Origin: Nemophila menziesii
Lineage: Eukaryota > Streptophyta > Magnoliopsida > Boraginales > Hydrophyllaceae
DNA length: 64,000 bases
Direction: 5' to 3'
NCBI GenBank assembly: GCA_029959085.1
Contig: JARWIR010000010.1
Location: forward strand, 32,666,731 to 32,730,730
The notes beneath the pieces were generated by a model. It made no database searches and was not told the DNA's origin. It saw nothing but the letters and a program-made list of their open reading frames with translations. This document shows positions 1 to 10,502 of this stretch, one piece after another; position 1 is the first letter of the stretch, and the number at the start of each line of letters is the position of its first letter. The position numbers and the translations under genes are program-made.

Positions 1-795
1 TTAGGCTTTGATTCTTGGGTTCTAGGTGTTTTGATATGATATGGGTGGTTGAATCTTCTTTATAATGATGTGGGGAAAGTATTAGATGTAAATTTATGGT
101 GATTGGGTAGTACTTTGATGTTTGAAGAAGGTTTGATGAAGCTTTATGGAGTTATGAGAGGTTTGGGGAAGAAAGAGGCTTAAGGATTGATAAATTCGTG
201 TAAAAACTAACCTTCTCTTCAATACCCATCATATAACCTTTTGGATCTAGATCTGGCGGTGCCATGCGATGCACCGACGCTGAGGTGCGGTACACAACCG
301 TAGTCGCAAGTTGTCGACACGGTTTTGGGTAGATGGCCTCGGCAATGTAACGTATTTGAAAATCGTTGCCACGGTTTATGGACCTGCGGTACACCGGAGG
401 GTTGGTGTGGTGCACCGGACCTCTCACGTGTTCAGACCGTGGTTTCAAAAATTCGACACGTTTTTTCTCCCTTTGTCTTGGCAATGAACCGTACCCCGAA
501 TCGTCGCCACGGTTTTCTTTCATGCGGTGCACCGGACCCCTTAAGCGGTGTACCGCAAGAGTGGTCTAGTTTTCGCCAAATTTTTGTATTTCTTTCCCTA
601 ACTCGATATCTTACGTACCTAAACATAAAAAACACTCATACCTTTCTCAAATATGGGATATCAACTAAAAACAACTAACTTAAACAAAATTCAAAGACAT
701 GAAATAATTGCGGGTTGTCTCCCGTACAACACTTTTATTTAACGTCTTTCAAAGTTAGATGTGTTACCTCTATCACAATTTTCGAATATAGCCTC
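1..795 (-). other. 3' untranslated spacer of element A
   Basis: This is non-coding sequence downstream of the pol remnant. On the minus strand, just after the last stop codon near 797, there is a GGGAGACAACCCGC stretch near 715-728. It resembles the GGGAGGCAACCC signature that often follows pol in Athila elements. The left 190 bases resemble 47250-47440 in element C: both carry a GTTTGA..AAGCTTTATGG stretch. That places this end upstream of the small 3' ORF seen in B and C. The ORFs callable here lack any recognisable domain and are judged spurious. Confidence 0.6.
235..575. repeat. GC-rich palindromic motif cluster in element A spacer
   Basis: An island visibly richer in G, C and CpG than its AT-rich surroundings. 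It holds several imperfect palindromes of the CGGTACACCG type: GCGGTACACCGG near 385, GTGGTGCACCGG near 407, GCGGTGCACCGG near 523 and GCGGTGTACCGC near 545. A longer degenerate unit of about 140 bp, (TCGNCACGGTTT ... GCGGTRCACCGGA), occurs at about 357-400 and again at about 498-538. Function unknown. Confidence 0.7.
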
Positions 796-796
796 C

Positions 797-1441
797 TCAG
801 CAACGAGCAAGTCTATGAACGTCTACTAACCTGCGTGTTATGCCCCTCTTGGGCCTGATCTCTATCACCTTAGCCGAAACAACCTCATTGACTATGGATG
901 GTCCTAACCACGAGTCTTTGTGACTTAGTGAACTATTCTCTGGTTTGTGGTCTTTCCATACAACTTCATGGCCGACCCCAAACTCAATCTTTGGTTCAGT
1001 ATCCACAGGTTTTTTGTGGATCTCTTCTGGGACACGATGATGTGAAAGGTTGTGGATGATAGGAACTGTGGGATCTAACTTCCTTGGTTTCTTACCCCAG
1101 ACATGGAGTGTCTCGGATACATTTTTAGCATGAACGGTATCTGTTCCCTCCTAGAAGTTTATGATGCTCTGACTTGTGGCTAAGAAAGTCCTTCCAAGTA
1201 TAATTGGAACCTGATCATCTAAATCATAATCAAGAATAACAAAGTCAGTAGGGATGGTGATATTACATGTTCCGACATGAACGTCCTCCACTGTTCCCCA
1301 TGTCTTAGAAACTGAGCTATCTGCAAACTGCAACTTCACTGGAGCTATCTCTGTTTTCTGAAGTCCAAGACCTTCAAACACGGACTTTGGCATAAGATTC
1401 ACACTTGAACCCACATCACACATAACTTCCATCTTGAGCAT
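797..1441 (-). pseudogene. Athila-type aspartic protease joined in frame to an integrase C-terminal-like tail
   Basis: The first 96 residues (1441-1154) are a retroviral-type aspartic protease. The active-site region reads CDVGSSVNLMP, where the usual D-T/L-G has become D-V-G, and IILGRTFLAT matches the conserved ILGRPFLAT segment of Athila proteases. A TAG follows at 1151. The same frame then stays open for about 117 more residues to 797. This tail contains DSWLGPSIVNEVV..VIEI..RLVDVHRL, which resembles the W-GP-V..V-EI..HRL barrel at the C-terminus of Ty3 integrases. RT, RNase H and the integrase core are missing between the two parts. I infer an in-frame internal deletion fusing protease to the pol tail. 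The protease identification is firm; the identity of the tail is less so. Confidence 0.7.
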
Positions 1442-1515
1442 ACCATTGATTTGAATAGGAAGATTAAAGCTTCCTGGATCTTTGAGCTTTAATGGTAACT
1501 CTTTCTCAACTCAAT

Positions 1516-3399
1516 TCAAGACTCTCTCATATGAGCCACAGTCTCTTTCCTGGCTACTACACCTGCTTCATTCTTTGGTATACCTTGTGTAAAAACATGT
1601 TGCGGTGTAAGCCCTTTTTTCGCAATCTCAAGCATTTTGGTGTCGATATTTTCTGGACTATATGCCTCTACAAATGTCTTGAGTTCAATGTCAACCTTCA
1701 GATTTGTATCAGGAATAGCTAACGGCATTGTTTGTACAATAGGTGGCGATTCCACCTTATCTTCTTCTTGCACAGTAGGTGCAACTTATTCTTTCTTCTC
1801 TTTCGAGGATTTTTCCTCTTTTACTTTAGCTCTAATAGCTTGTAGCTCAATAACGGATCTAATCTCTTCTTGCATATCTCTCAGAAGATTTATAAACTCG
1901 GATCTCTCAGATGACTCAGAACCTTCAAAAAAGTCAGAGTCTTTGGGACTAGACTTGGTTGGTTCTCCTTTGGTTTCTAGAACTTCCACTGCAATATCTG
2001 GAGCATGTGGTACTTCCTTATTCTTTTCTATTTCAAGAAAAAAAACCTTACAAGCTTCAAACCCAACATTGTCATCACCTCCTTCAATAGCTTTCAATTC
2101 TTTCGCTTCCACAATATTCGTTGAAACCTTACTCAATTGCTTGACTTGCATACCTAAAATCTGAATTGAAGCTTTTTGTTCTGTGTATTCATATTAATTT
2201 TCATCAGATCCATAAATTTTGTCAATTGCTTATCACTCACAGCTCCCTCTACAGAATTATGAGCTAGAGTATCGGTATATGCATCATTGACAAGTTGTCG
2301 TGGAGGATAGGGTCGGTTATAATTTGGATTTCCCTAATACGAGGCTTGACCTCTTGGTTGGTAAGAGTTATTTAGGGGATGAGGTTGATAGTTACCTGGA
2401 TTCACGGCCCCCTGCAGATTTGAATACTACATACCCAGATGGATCCTGTTACCAAACTGATAATTTCGTCGGTTGGATATGAAATAAACAGATGCTGGAT
2501 TTCCTTCGCACTCTTCACATGTATGATTTGTTACCTCACACTGGACAACCTTGTGCCTCTTGCACTACATTTGTTGTTGCTAAATTCTATTTTCTTTGCA
2601 TCTCAAGTTTTATCTCTTTAACTTGCTTTCGTAAAGCTGTTAATTGAGTTGAATTAGCAGACTCTGCATCTAATCGAAGAGTACCTTTGGTATTTGTAAT
2701 AGGAGCTCGCAAAAGTGGCCAGCTCCTTTTTGTTTCAATAATTCGTTCCATACCTTCGTAGGCATCTACATGATACATGGACACAAAACCTCTTCTTCCA
2801 AGATTATCTACCCTCAATTTATTCCTGGCATTAATACCTTGATAAAACATCGCTAATTGTAAAGATGGGGTATAACCATGAGGTGGACATGTAGCTAATT
2901 TTTGTTGAAACCTTGTCCATGCGTCTCCTAATTCTTCTCCATTCTCTTGGCAAAACATAGCAAGCTCCATCTAAAATTTTCATCTCATACTCTTCGTATA
3001 AAAACGGATAAAGAATGCGGCTTGAAGTTTTGTCCAAGTATTAAGTGTACCTATTGGTTGTCTATCTAGCCAATCACCAGCTTTGCCAGTCAGAAAGATA
3101 CAATATAGTTGATCGCGTGTAATGCCTGGAGTAATGTAGGCATCAAAAATCTGCATGAACTTCTGAATCGCTCTTACCAGATCTTGAATTGCTATACCAC
3201 TGTAGAGTCCAAAATTTGAAAATTGACTAAGCATGCCCGGATCGGGTCTGAATTTGATATTAAAGATCTCTGGAGGACGATAACCTAATGGTTGAACTTG
3301 AAAAGGTGCTCCCAAGCCTAGGAGATCTTGTTCGTGTCTGTTGAGAATTCTTGTTATCTTCCCGTGGTGGTGGTGGTTGTATATGTCCAAGAAGACCAA
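1516..3399 (-). pseudogene. Athila-like gag polyprotein (degenerate)
   Basis: Gag forms the particle and packages element RNA. The N-terminal part (3399-2980) has the retrotransposon-gag signature DWLDRQPIGTLNTWTKLQAAF. It continues across stops and a frame break into GEELGDAWTRFQQKLATCPPHGY (2970-2587), the usual E-W-RF--LL--CPHHG block. Next comes a cysteine-rich stretch, CEVTNHTCEECEGNP (about 2539-2495), in the zinc-knuckle position, then an N/P/Y-rich linker down to about 2165. An acidic, lysine-rich region (2151-1516) precedes the protease. There are at least two frameshifts and several stops, so it is not functional. The start is taken from the first methionine of the long frame and is uncertain. 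Confidence 0.8.
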
Positions 3400-3635
3400 G
3401 TGGCTGATCTACTCCTTGTTGTTATTCTGCCATCCCTTTTCTTTGTGCTCTGTCTTCTTTTATACATTTGTTATAAGCTCTGAAGCTCCACTCAAGCTCC
3501 GCAAGCATGCACTGTTAAATCCTGAAAAAGGACAGAGACAAACCAAAAGCGTAAAACTGGATAAATAAAATAAAATAACTAATAACTACTACTACTACTA
3601 ACAATAAATAACCCACATACTAAAGAGACGCAAGT
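3400..3635 (-). other. 5' leader between primer site and gag, element A
   Basis: About 235 bases of non-coding leader between the primer-binding site and the gag frame. It contains a short ACT/AGT trinucleotide run near 3585-3600. No other feature is recognised. Confidence 0.5.
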
Positions 3636-3652
3636 CCCCGGCAGCGGCGCAA
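3636..3652 (-). promoter_or_regulatory. Primer-binding site, tRNA-Asp type
   Basis: The plus strand reads CCCCGGCAGCGGCGCAA, almost the 3' end of plant tRNA-Asp (CCCCGGCAACGGCGCCA). The minus strand is therefore the primer-binding site for minus-strand DNA synthesis. It lies 6 bases inside the LTR edge at 3659, as expected for Athila-type elements. Two mismatches suggest age. Confidence 0.85.
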
Positions 3653-4381
3653 AAAACTTGGTGTCTCCTAAGGTGTGATAAAAATATGATAATAAAATAC
3701 GGATAAACGATGCACTAACACCCTGGACTAAATACGTTACTCACTGCAAGTATCATAGGTCGTAAACAAGTTTTAATGATAAGTTAGATTCGTTCTCAAG
3801 GACTTAGTGTGTTATACGAGTAGATTAACAGAATACTGTAGCAATTAATAATTAAAGACAGAAAAGTAAATAAATATGATTGAGAAGATTAATGATTAAA
3901 CTAAATAAAGTAAAGACAAGTAAATAAAAGATGTATGAAATAAGATGAGAGAATATAGCTTAGGTTTTGCGAGTAAGAACTAATCCCTCTATTTTTTCTA
4001 CTAGTTAATAAGGGTGATAATATCTCTTAGATAAGTATTCAGGATTCTAAATTCCTCCCTACCCCCTTCTAGGTGGACTAAGGTGGCGACCTCACAATTA
4101 CCAGGGTACTTAACTAAGATGCTCCTACACCACTAGGTTCTTAGATGAGTCTGACCTACAAATAATGGTCGGTGATTAAATCAAACCCTAATGACTATCT
4201 AGTTAGGCAAGCTCTTCCAGATCACTACCGCACACTAGACGTTTATGTGGTGGTTCAATAATTAGACACCCTTTCTGGGTGACCATCTAACTACTATTAG
4301 TTTAGCCCTAAATTGATCAGATTTAAGACAGACAATTAATCAAATAACATAAAACAAATATATGGTTAAGAAGCTATAATC

Positions 4382-4395
4382 AATTTAAAATAGTT
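4382..4395. repeat. Left target-site duplication of the 4396-9685 LINE
   Basis: AATTTAAAATAGTT is repeated exactly at 9686-9699. Joining the flanks at this repeat restores the LTR sequence seen in the solo copy near 18058-18075. Confidence 0.93.
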
Positions 4396-4706
4396 ATATA
4401 AGATCCTCCTTTAGTGCCAAGTCAATGAGAGTCAACTTACCAAAAAAATCCTCCCTAGCCATTCATCCCCTAAATTTTATTCCATCTTACTTTTTCCACC
4501 AACACACCTCTATTTGTCCTTTTTTCACATTTTTAGCTTTTTTCTTTTCCTGATTTAGTGTTTGACCTTGAATTTTCTGGGGTCTAATACTTTTTCATTG
4601 CTTTTTGAACCTCCACTCACTCTCTCTCTTCAATATCATCCACATAACCGCTTCTTTCACTTCATATTTTTCCTTTTTCTTTTTTCCTTTAGTTACTCTC
4701 TTAAAA
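4396..4706 (+). promoter_or_regulatory. LINE 5' UTR / internal promoter region
   Basis: Pyrimidine-rich non-coding sequence (CTCACTCTCTCTCTTC, then runs of T and TTTTTCC) before the first ATG of ORF1. Plant L1 elements carry their promoter in this region. No exact promoter motif can be assigned. Confidence 0.5.
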
Positions 4707-5827
4707 ATGACAAAGATGATTGACTCAGTGAATGTCAATAACGGAAGAAGTTGATCTCGTAAGAACTCTAATGCTTCACGAGCTAAAACAAAGTATATAG
4801 ATATTACTTAAGAAATGTTATCACCAAGTGTTGAGCTATTAAACACTCCGTAGTCTTATAAGGGCGAAGAAGAGATGAATCTTAAAGAGAAGGACTCGGT
4901 GAGTGAAGTAGTAGAAGAACAATCGAATGATGAATGAGAGATTGGTGTTTCTAAGGATGAATCAAAGGCAGTTTCATGGTCAAATCTATTTGGGTGCTGT
5001 GCGAGTATGTCGATGAAGCTTGAACATCATGTACCACTAAAAATGGAAGGTAAGACGATTATTAAACCGCCTGTAGATGTACTTGAAGAGGGTTCTAATC
5101 GGTGGTAAGCTGTTTAATAGGGCAATTCATTAATTACCCGCCGCCATTCTGTGCGATTGCTAATTTTGTTAGGTATCAATGGAGTAAGTTGGGTAAAGTT
5201 GATATTAAATCGAGTACTAAGGGTATTGTTGTGTTTAAGTTTGAGAATCAACAGTATTATAGCAAAGCGTTGGAACAAATATGACATATTAATGGAAAAC
5301 CACTGTTACTTAGACCATGGAAATTAGGTATGCAGTTCGACAAAATTGATGTATCTAAGATACCAACATGGGTGAAATTATTTAATGTACCGATGAATTT
5401 GTGGACTCAGAGGGGTTTGGGTTATGTTGCGAGTGGTGTTGGAGTCCCATTACAAATGGATTCCATCACTGAATCAAAAACCAAGCTAGGGTACGCTAGA
5501 GTGTGTGTGGAAATAGATACTAAAGAGGAACTTCTGAATGATTTGTATGTTGATATTGGTTTAGAGGAGTTACAAGTTGTTAGGGTTGATTATGAATGGA
5601 GACCAACTATCTGCTTGAAGTGTAACAGATTTGGACATTTAGAAAATAAGTGTACAAATGTTCAGAATGTGTGGGTCCCAAAAGTGAATAGTGAAGTAGT
5701 TACAAGAGTGGATAAAGGGATAAAAGTCACTGAGGAGTGGAATATAATAAGAAGTAACAAGAAAGGAGGAAAGTCAAGAGGAGAATCTAGCTCTGTAACA
5801 ACAACAAATCAATATGAAGAACTCTAA
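4707..5827 (+). pseudogene. LINE ORF1: nucleic-acid-binding protein with DUF4283 and CCHC knuckle
   Basis: ORF1 proteins coat LINE RNA and bring it to the chromosome. The clearest part is 5102-5827, one frame broken only by a TGA near 5282. WSKLGKVDIKSSTKGIVVFKF and the RPWKLG segment fit the DUF4283 fold common in plant LINE ORF1. Next come PTWVKLFNVPMNLWT and a zinc knuckle, CLKCNRFGHLENKC, at about 5611-5652. The tail is basic (NKKGGKSRG). Upstream, SWSNLFGCCASMSMK at about 4975 looks like the usual N-terminal part, reached across stops and a frame change. The ATG at 4707 is the likely start but is followed by early stops. Confidence 0.8.
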
Positions 5828-5913
5828 AGTGTTGATGTCAGTGTGATTGATCATGATGTAATGGTTTTCATTAATCACAATGGAGGAGAGGAAATCACAA
5901 GACCACCCAACAT

Positions 5914-8900
5914 ATGAATATTATAGCTTGAAATGTGTTAGGCTTTAATAATTTGTTGAGGCAACTAGATGTCAAGGAGTTCATAATTAGTAATAAAGTA
6001 AGAGTGGTTGGACTTTTAGAAACTAAAGTTAAAGAGAACTACTATTCTGCAATAATAAGTGAACATTTCCCTCATATGGAAATGTTTCACAATTATGATA
6101 AAGATGATAGTCGTAGGGTTTAGTTTCTTTGGGATAAGAGATATGTAGAGGTTAACCTGGTGGATAGCAGCTCACAGTTCATTCTTATTGAAGTAAAAGT
6201 GACTGAGAATAAGGAGATTTATTACATTGCCATGATTCATGCGAGTAGTAATGTGGGGGAAAGGAGATTGTTGTGGAAGGATATGGTGGAGTGGAGTAAA
6301 AAGTATGAGGCTAAAAACTTTGTATAATGGGAGATTTCAATGAGATTTTGAGAATTCAGGACAGGCTAAATTGTAACATGTTGGATAAAGGTGCTATAGA
6401 GTTTAATGAATGTATAGATGATGCAAATTTGCTTTAACATAGCTATGGTGTACAGTTCTATACTTGGACAAACAAAAGTGGAAGTGATCAGATAAGAGCT
6501 AGTAAAATAGATAGGGTCTTAATTAACACTAGATGGCTTGACACTATGGCCTCTATTGTTGTGATTCACCCTCCTTCCACTTCAGATCATTGTGCAATCA
6601 AGCATAGTCTAGGTGGTAAGAAGAGAATGATTTCTAGTCAGTTCAAATTTTTTAATGCTTGGGTGAAAGATGAGAAATTTGTGGATACTGTGGAAAAATA
6701 TTGGAAGATAGAGATTGAGGGTAATTATATGTATCAGCTGTGTATGAAACAATAAAACACTAAAGCTGCTCTCAAGAAGTTTAATAACACTTATTTCAGG
6801 AGGAATTCATATGCCATTGCATCAATAAGGAATCAACTGAGTAGTCTTTACATGAAGATTATGAATGGAAGTGTAGATTCTTGTACTATTAATGAGGAGG
6901 AAATTTTAAGTAAAGAACTGGAGGAAGCAATCTTGATTCAACATAAGATTCTTAAACAAAAAGCCAAAATTATGTTTAATAATGGGATGTACTGTAACAC
7001 TACTTATTATTATAAAATTATTAAAGGTGGAATTGCTAAAAATAATATCTCTATATTATTCAGGTGAGCAAATTGTGGAGCTTGACCTTATTAAAGAGGA
7101 GTTTATAAAATTATATAAGAAACTAATTGGAACAAAAGGATGTTAATAAATAAATATGTTCAAGCAATACTTTAAGAAATATTATTAGCAAGCAATTAAC
7201 AGAAGGGAAGAAGAATGATCTTATAGCTCCTATTACAGAAAAAGAAGTTAAAGATGCTCTTTTCTCTATCAATGATAATTTGAGCCCTGGTCCTGATGGG
7301 TTTAATTTTGCTTTTTATAAGCAATCATGGAATATTATAGGTGAGGACTTTACAAAAGCAATGAAGCAATGCCTCGCAAATGGCAAACTTCTGAAGCAAG
7401 TTAATGCAACAAATATAGTTCTCATTCCAAAGGATAAGAAGCCATCAAATGTCAAGAAATTCAGGCCTATATCCTGTACAAATACAACTTATAAAACTTT
7501 ATCAAGAATTATCTGTAAAAGACACAAAAAGGTAATCAGTTATATTATTTCCTTGAACCAAGTTGTAGGTGGAAGATTTATTGGAGATAATATATTGGTA
7601 GCTCAAGATATTATGTTGGGATATGATAAGAAAAATGATAATCCTAATTGCACTATTAATTTAGACTTGTAGAAGGCTTATGATAGTGTTAATTGGAGCT
7701 TTTTAATTAATACTTTAATAGCTTTTGATTTTCCAGCTCATTTTATCACTTGGATAAAAATGTGTGTTTGTTCTCCCTCATATTCAGTTTGTATAAATGG
7801 AGAAGCTTATGGGTTTTTTTGAAGGGAAAAGGTGGTTGAGGCAAGGATAACTCCTCGCTTCTTATTAATTTTCTTTGTGTATGGAGGTTTTAACAGGGTT
7901 ATTCAATCATCTAGCAAGTAAAGGTGGTTTTAAATATCATAAAAAATTTGAAATCATGAAGCTGAATCACATTATATTTGCTGATGATCTATTATATTCT
8001 TTAAGTATAATAAAAGAGGGGTTGAATCTGTTCACTGGATTATCTTGTCTTAATTTTAATTATCAAAAGGTTGAATTATATTTTAGTGGTGCAGATATGG
8101 ATACAAGACAGGATATTTCAAAGATTTTAAGCATTAAGATAGGGAGTCTTCCAGTTAGATATTTGGGGGTCCCACTTTACTTAAAAAAACTGAGTGTTGA
8201 TGAAGATAATAAACTAGTAGACAAGATATATAATTCTATTAATCAATAGGCTTCAAAATTGCTGTCATATGCTGGGAGAGTTGAATTAATAAAGAGTATT
8301 CTTATTAGTAAGATATTATACTGGTGTAGAGTATTTTTATTGCCAAAACAAGTTATATACAAACTTAACCAGTTGATGAGTAGGTTTTTTATGGAATGGG
8401 AACACAGATGGGGCTCAAGGAGCTAAAATAGCGTGGGATAAGGTGTGCTTGAGCAAAGAATGTAGGGGTTTAGGTATACCAAGGATAGAAAATCTAAATA
8501 TGGTGTGCCTTTGATTTACATTTTGGAGGACGTATGCGCAAAAAGAAAACCTTTCGAGTATGTGAGTGAAGAATAATATAGTTAATGAAAAGTGTATATG
8601 GAGTATGGATGAGAAACAAAGTCATACATGGATTTGGAAAAAGATGTTAAAAAGCAGGAAGATTGCTTACAATTTTATATCTCATAAGGTTTATGATGGT
8701 AAGAGCACTTATCTGATTTGGGATAGATGGATAGAGGGGAAAAGTAATCAATAAATACTTGACACTGGAATAGAAAACAATAATATTAATAGCAACAAAA
8801 CTGTTGATTATTGCTATGGGAGAGAAAGATGGAGATTACCACCTTGTGTTGGTAAGATTCTTCCAAAATTAAATGAATTCCATTTGAAATCAGGGGAGGT

Positions 8901-9482
8901 GATTAAGAGATTGAGTTAAAGTGATAAGAATGGGTTTTCTTTTAAAAAACTCTGTTTCAGATTATTGATAACTCAGAGAAGGTCAAATGGAGCAAATTCA
9001 TATGGGCAAAAGCTAATATCCCAAGATGTTCCTTTGTTTCTTGGCTCGCTATTCAGAACATGCTCAGTACAAAAGATAGAATGTTACAATGGGGGTGTCA
9101 AATTAATCCTCTTTGTAATATGTGTAGGGATGTTACTGAAGATCATATTCATATCTTCTTTGATTGTTCCTTTTCGAGAAGAATTTTTTACTAGATATTG
9201 AGGAAATGCGAGATAACAAATGTGCCAAGAGACTTTGATGAATTAATCAACATAATTGAAGCCTTGTCGAGTAATGAAATGAAGATGTTGGTAAGCCTAA
9301 TGTGTACTTCATATATTTATATTATGTAGTGGGAAAGAAATGAAAGAGAACATGGAGGAATAGGTATGAATGAAGATCATTTGGTGGTTAAAATCTGTTG
9401 TTTGGCGAGCATGAATATGATGGATAGGAGACTAAAGAGTAATGTTGTTAAGGAGTTGGTTAATAAACTAGAATTGTGTTAG
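5914..9482 (+). pseudogene. LINE ORF2: endonuclease, reverse transcriptase, zinc-binding region
   Basis: ORF2 nicks the target and copies the RNA there. The first part (5914-6620) is an AP-type endonuclease: VVGLLETKVKEN holds the catalytic E region and STSDHCAI matches the SDH motif. The RT spans about 7250-8300 with SPGPDGFNFAFYK, FRPISC, DL-stop-KAYDSVNW, HIIFADDLLYS (the F-A-D-D catalytic motif) and RYLGVPL. The 3' part (8570-9230) includes IWDRWIEG and a zinc-binding tail with CNMC...DHIHIFFDCSFSRR. At least ten stops and several frameshifts disrupt it. Several stops replace conserved Trp or Gln codons (for example near 7670 and 8247), as expected from C-to-T decay. No RNase H domain was seen after the zinc-binding region. 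Confidence 0.85.
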
Positions 9483-9685
9483 CTATCTTGTATCTCTTTA
9501 TTTTAAAGTGTAATAGAGTCCATTAGATGTAGTGGGCCGTGCTAGGTTATTTTTTTATGTTAAAAGGTGTATTGGGTTTTCAAGGTATTAATTCCTTGTT
9601 TGGGCCTAATGCTTGAAAGTTCTTAAGTTGTAATGACATTTGAAGTTAAAAAATTAATGAAAAGATTGATTTGATGATCAAAAAA
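9483..9685 (+). other. LINE 3' UTR and A-tail
   Basis: Short non-coding tail ending TTGATGATC followed by an A-run that merges with the right target duplication. This fits target-primed reverse transcription. Confidence 0.7.
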
Positions 9686-9699
9686 AATTTAAAATAGTT
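9686..9699. repeat. Right target-site duplication of the LINE
   Basis: AATTTAAAATAGTT, identical to 4382-4395. Confidence 0.93.
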
Positions 9700-10502
9700 C
9701 TCCCAAATAAACATAGATAGAAGAAAATAGAATTCATAGATTGTACATATACAAAACCCAAACTATTGGAAAATTAGTTCAAACTAGAAAGAAATAAACT
9801 AAAAGAAAAACACATAATGTCAACTTGCTCTCTTGAATGATCTCTAACGATGAATAAACTTAAAGACTAATTGTGGGAGGCAAGGACATGTTTAAAATAG
9901 TTAAAGGGTGTATTTATAGGAGTATAGGAAGCCCTAATTTGGATTTCTTGGAGTAGGAGGCAAGAAATTGGACTTCTTTTCCAAATCAAATTCGTTTCCT
10001 AAAATATAGGAGAAGGGAAAAACTGCTACTGTCTTTTTTCGGTCGTAACTCATTCAATATTGCTCTGATTGACGCGTCTTTTATATTGAAATTGATCGTC
10101 TCAGATAGCTTTACACTTTTGCTTCGGACCGTTCTTCCAAATTCCCAGTCGATTTTGAGTTATGATCCTTTTAGTGGACGTGGCTGCTAAAATTCAGATT
10201 TACTTGGAAACTTCTCTTTCCCTATTTTATTTTTTCCTTCCTTTATCTCCAATTTCCATCCGTAACTTCTTTCATTATCTCTCTATAATTTATTTGGAAT
10301 CTAATTAATTTCCATATATCTTTAAAGCTTCACATTAACAAACAAATTAAACTAAATATGCTCAAAAAATAATAAATCATCAAATCAAGACAAGAAATAA
10401 GAAAATATAATAATATGACTAAAAATCAAGTATTGACTATCCTAATACACCTAAAATGATGTCTCCAACCTAGATTACTTAATCACAAATAGGGAGACAT
10501 CA

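Larger units (their letters stand above)
4396..9685 (+). mobile_element. Near full-length L1-type LINE inserted in LTR of A
   Basis: A 5.29-kb non-LTR retrotransposon bounded by a perfect 14-bp duplication and ending in a short A-run. It has a 5' UTR (4396-4706), ORF1 with a DUF4283-like region and a CCHC knuckle, ORF2 with endonuclease, RT and zinc-binding region, and a short 3' UTR (9483-9685). It appears complete at the 5' end, which is uncommon because most LINE copies are 5'-truncated. Both ORFs are broken, so it is now immobile. The insertion is younger than element A. Confidence 0.93.
1..10502 (-). mobile_element. Athila-like Ty3/Gypsy element A (5' half, truncated by window edge)
   Basis: Read on the minus strand the order is 5' LTR (10502 to 3659, split by a LINE), tRNA-Asp-type primer site, leader, gag, protease, an integrase-tail-like stretch, then a GC-rich spacer that runs off the left edge. 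Gag and protease sequence (for example the SSVNLMPKSVFEGLGL stretch) is typical of the Athila lineage. The reverse transcriptase, RNase H and integrase core expected between protease and the 3' spacer are absent, so this copy is internally deleted and could move only with help in trans, if at all. Its 3' LTR lies outside the window, so the 5-bp target duplication cannot be tested. Confidence 0.85.
3659..10502 (-). repeat. 5' LTR of element A, split by a LINE
   Basis: The plus-strand copy starts TGGTGTCTCC next to the primer site and ends GGGAGACATCA at 10502. Removing the LINE and one copy of its duplication leaves about 1.54 kb, matching the other LTRs of this family (17367-18872, 28237-29774, 43511-45058, 47449-48929). 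Shared blocks include the GCACACTAGACG..TATGTGGTG segment near 4230 and the AAAATGATGTCTCCAACCTAG end near 10454. Confidence 0.88.

Noticed and set aside
235..575. CpG island marking a host gene promoter
   Set aside because: It lies in the element's 3' spacer and recurs in another copy. No host coding sequence is near.
152..678. Several overlapping ORFs on both strands in the GC-rich island
   Set aside because: They follow from few stop codons in CpG-rich spacer DNA. No domain, no shared frame with the matching spacer in B.
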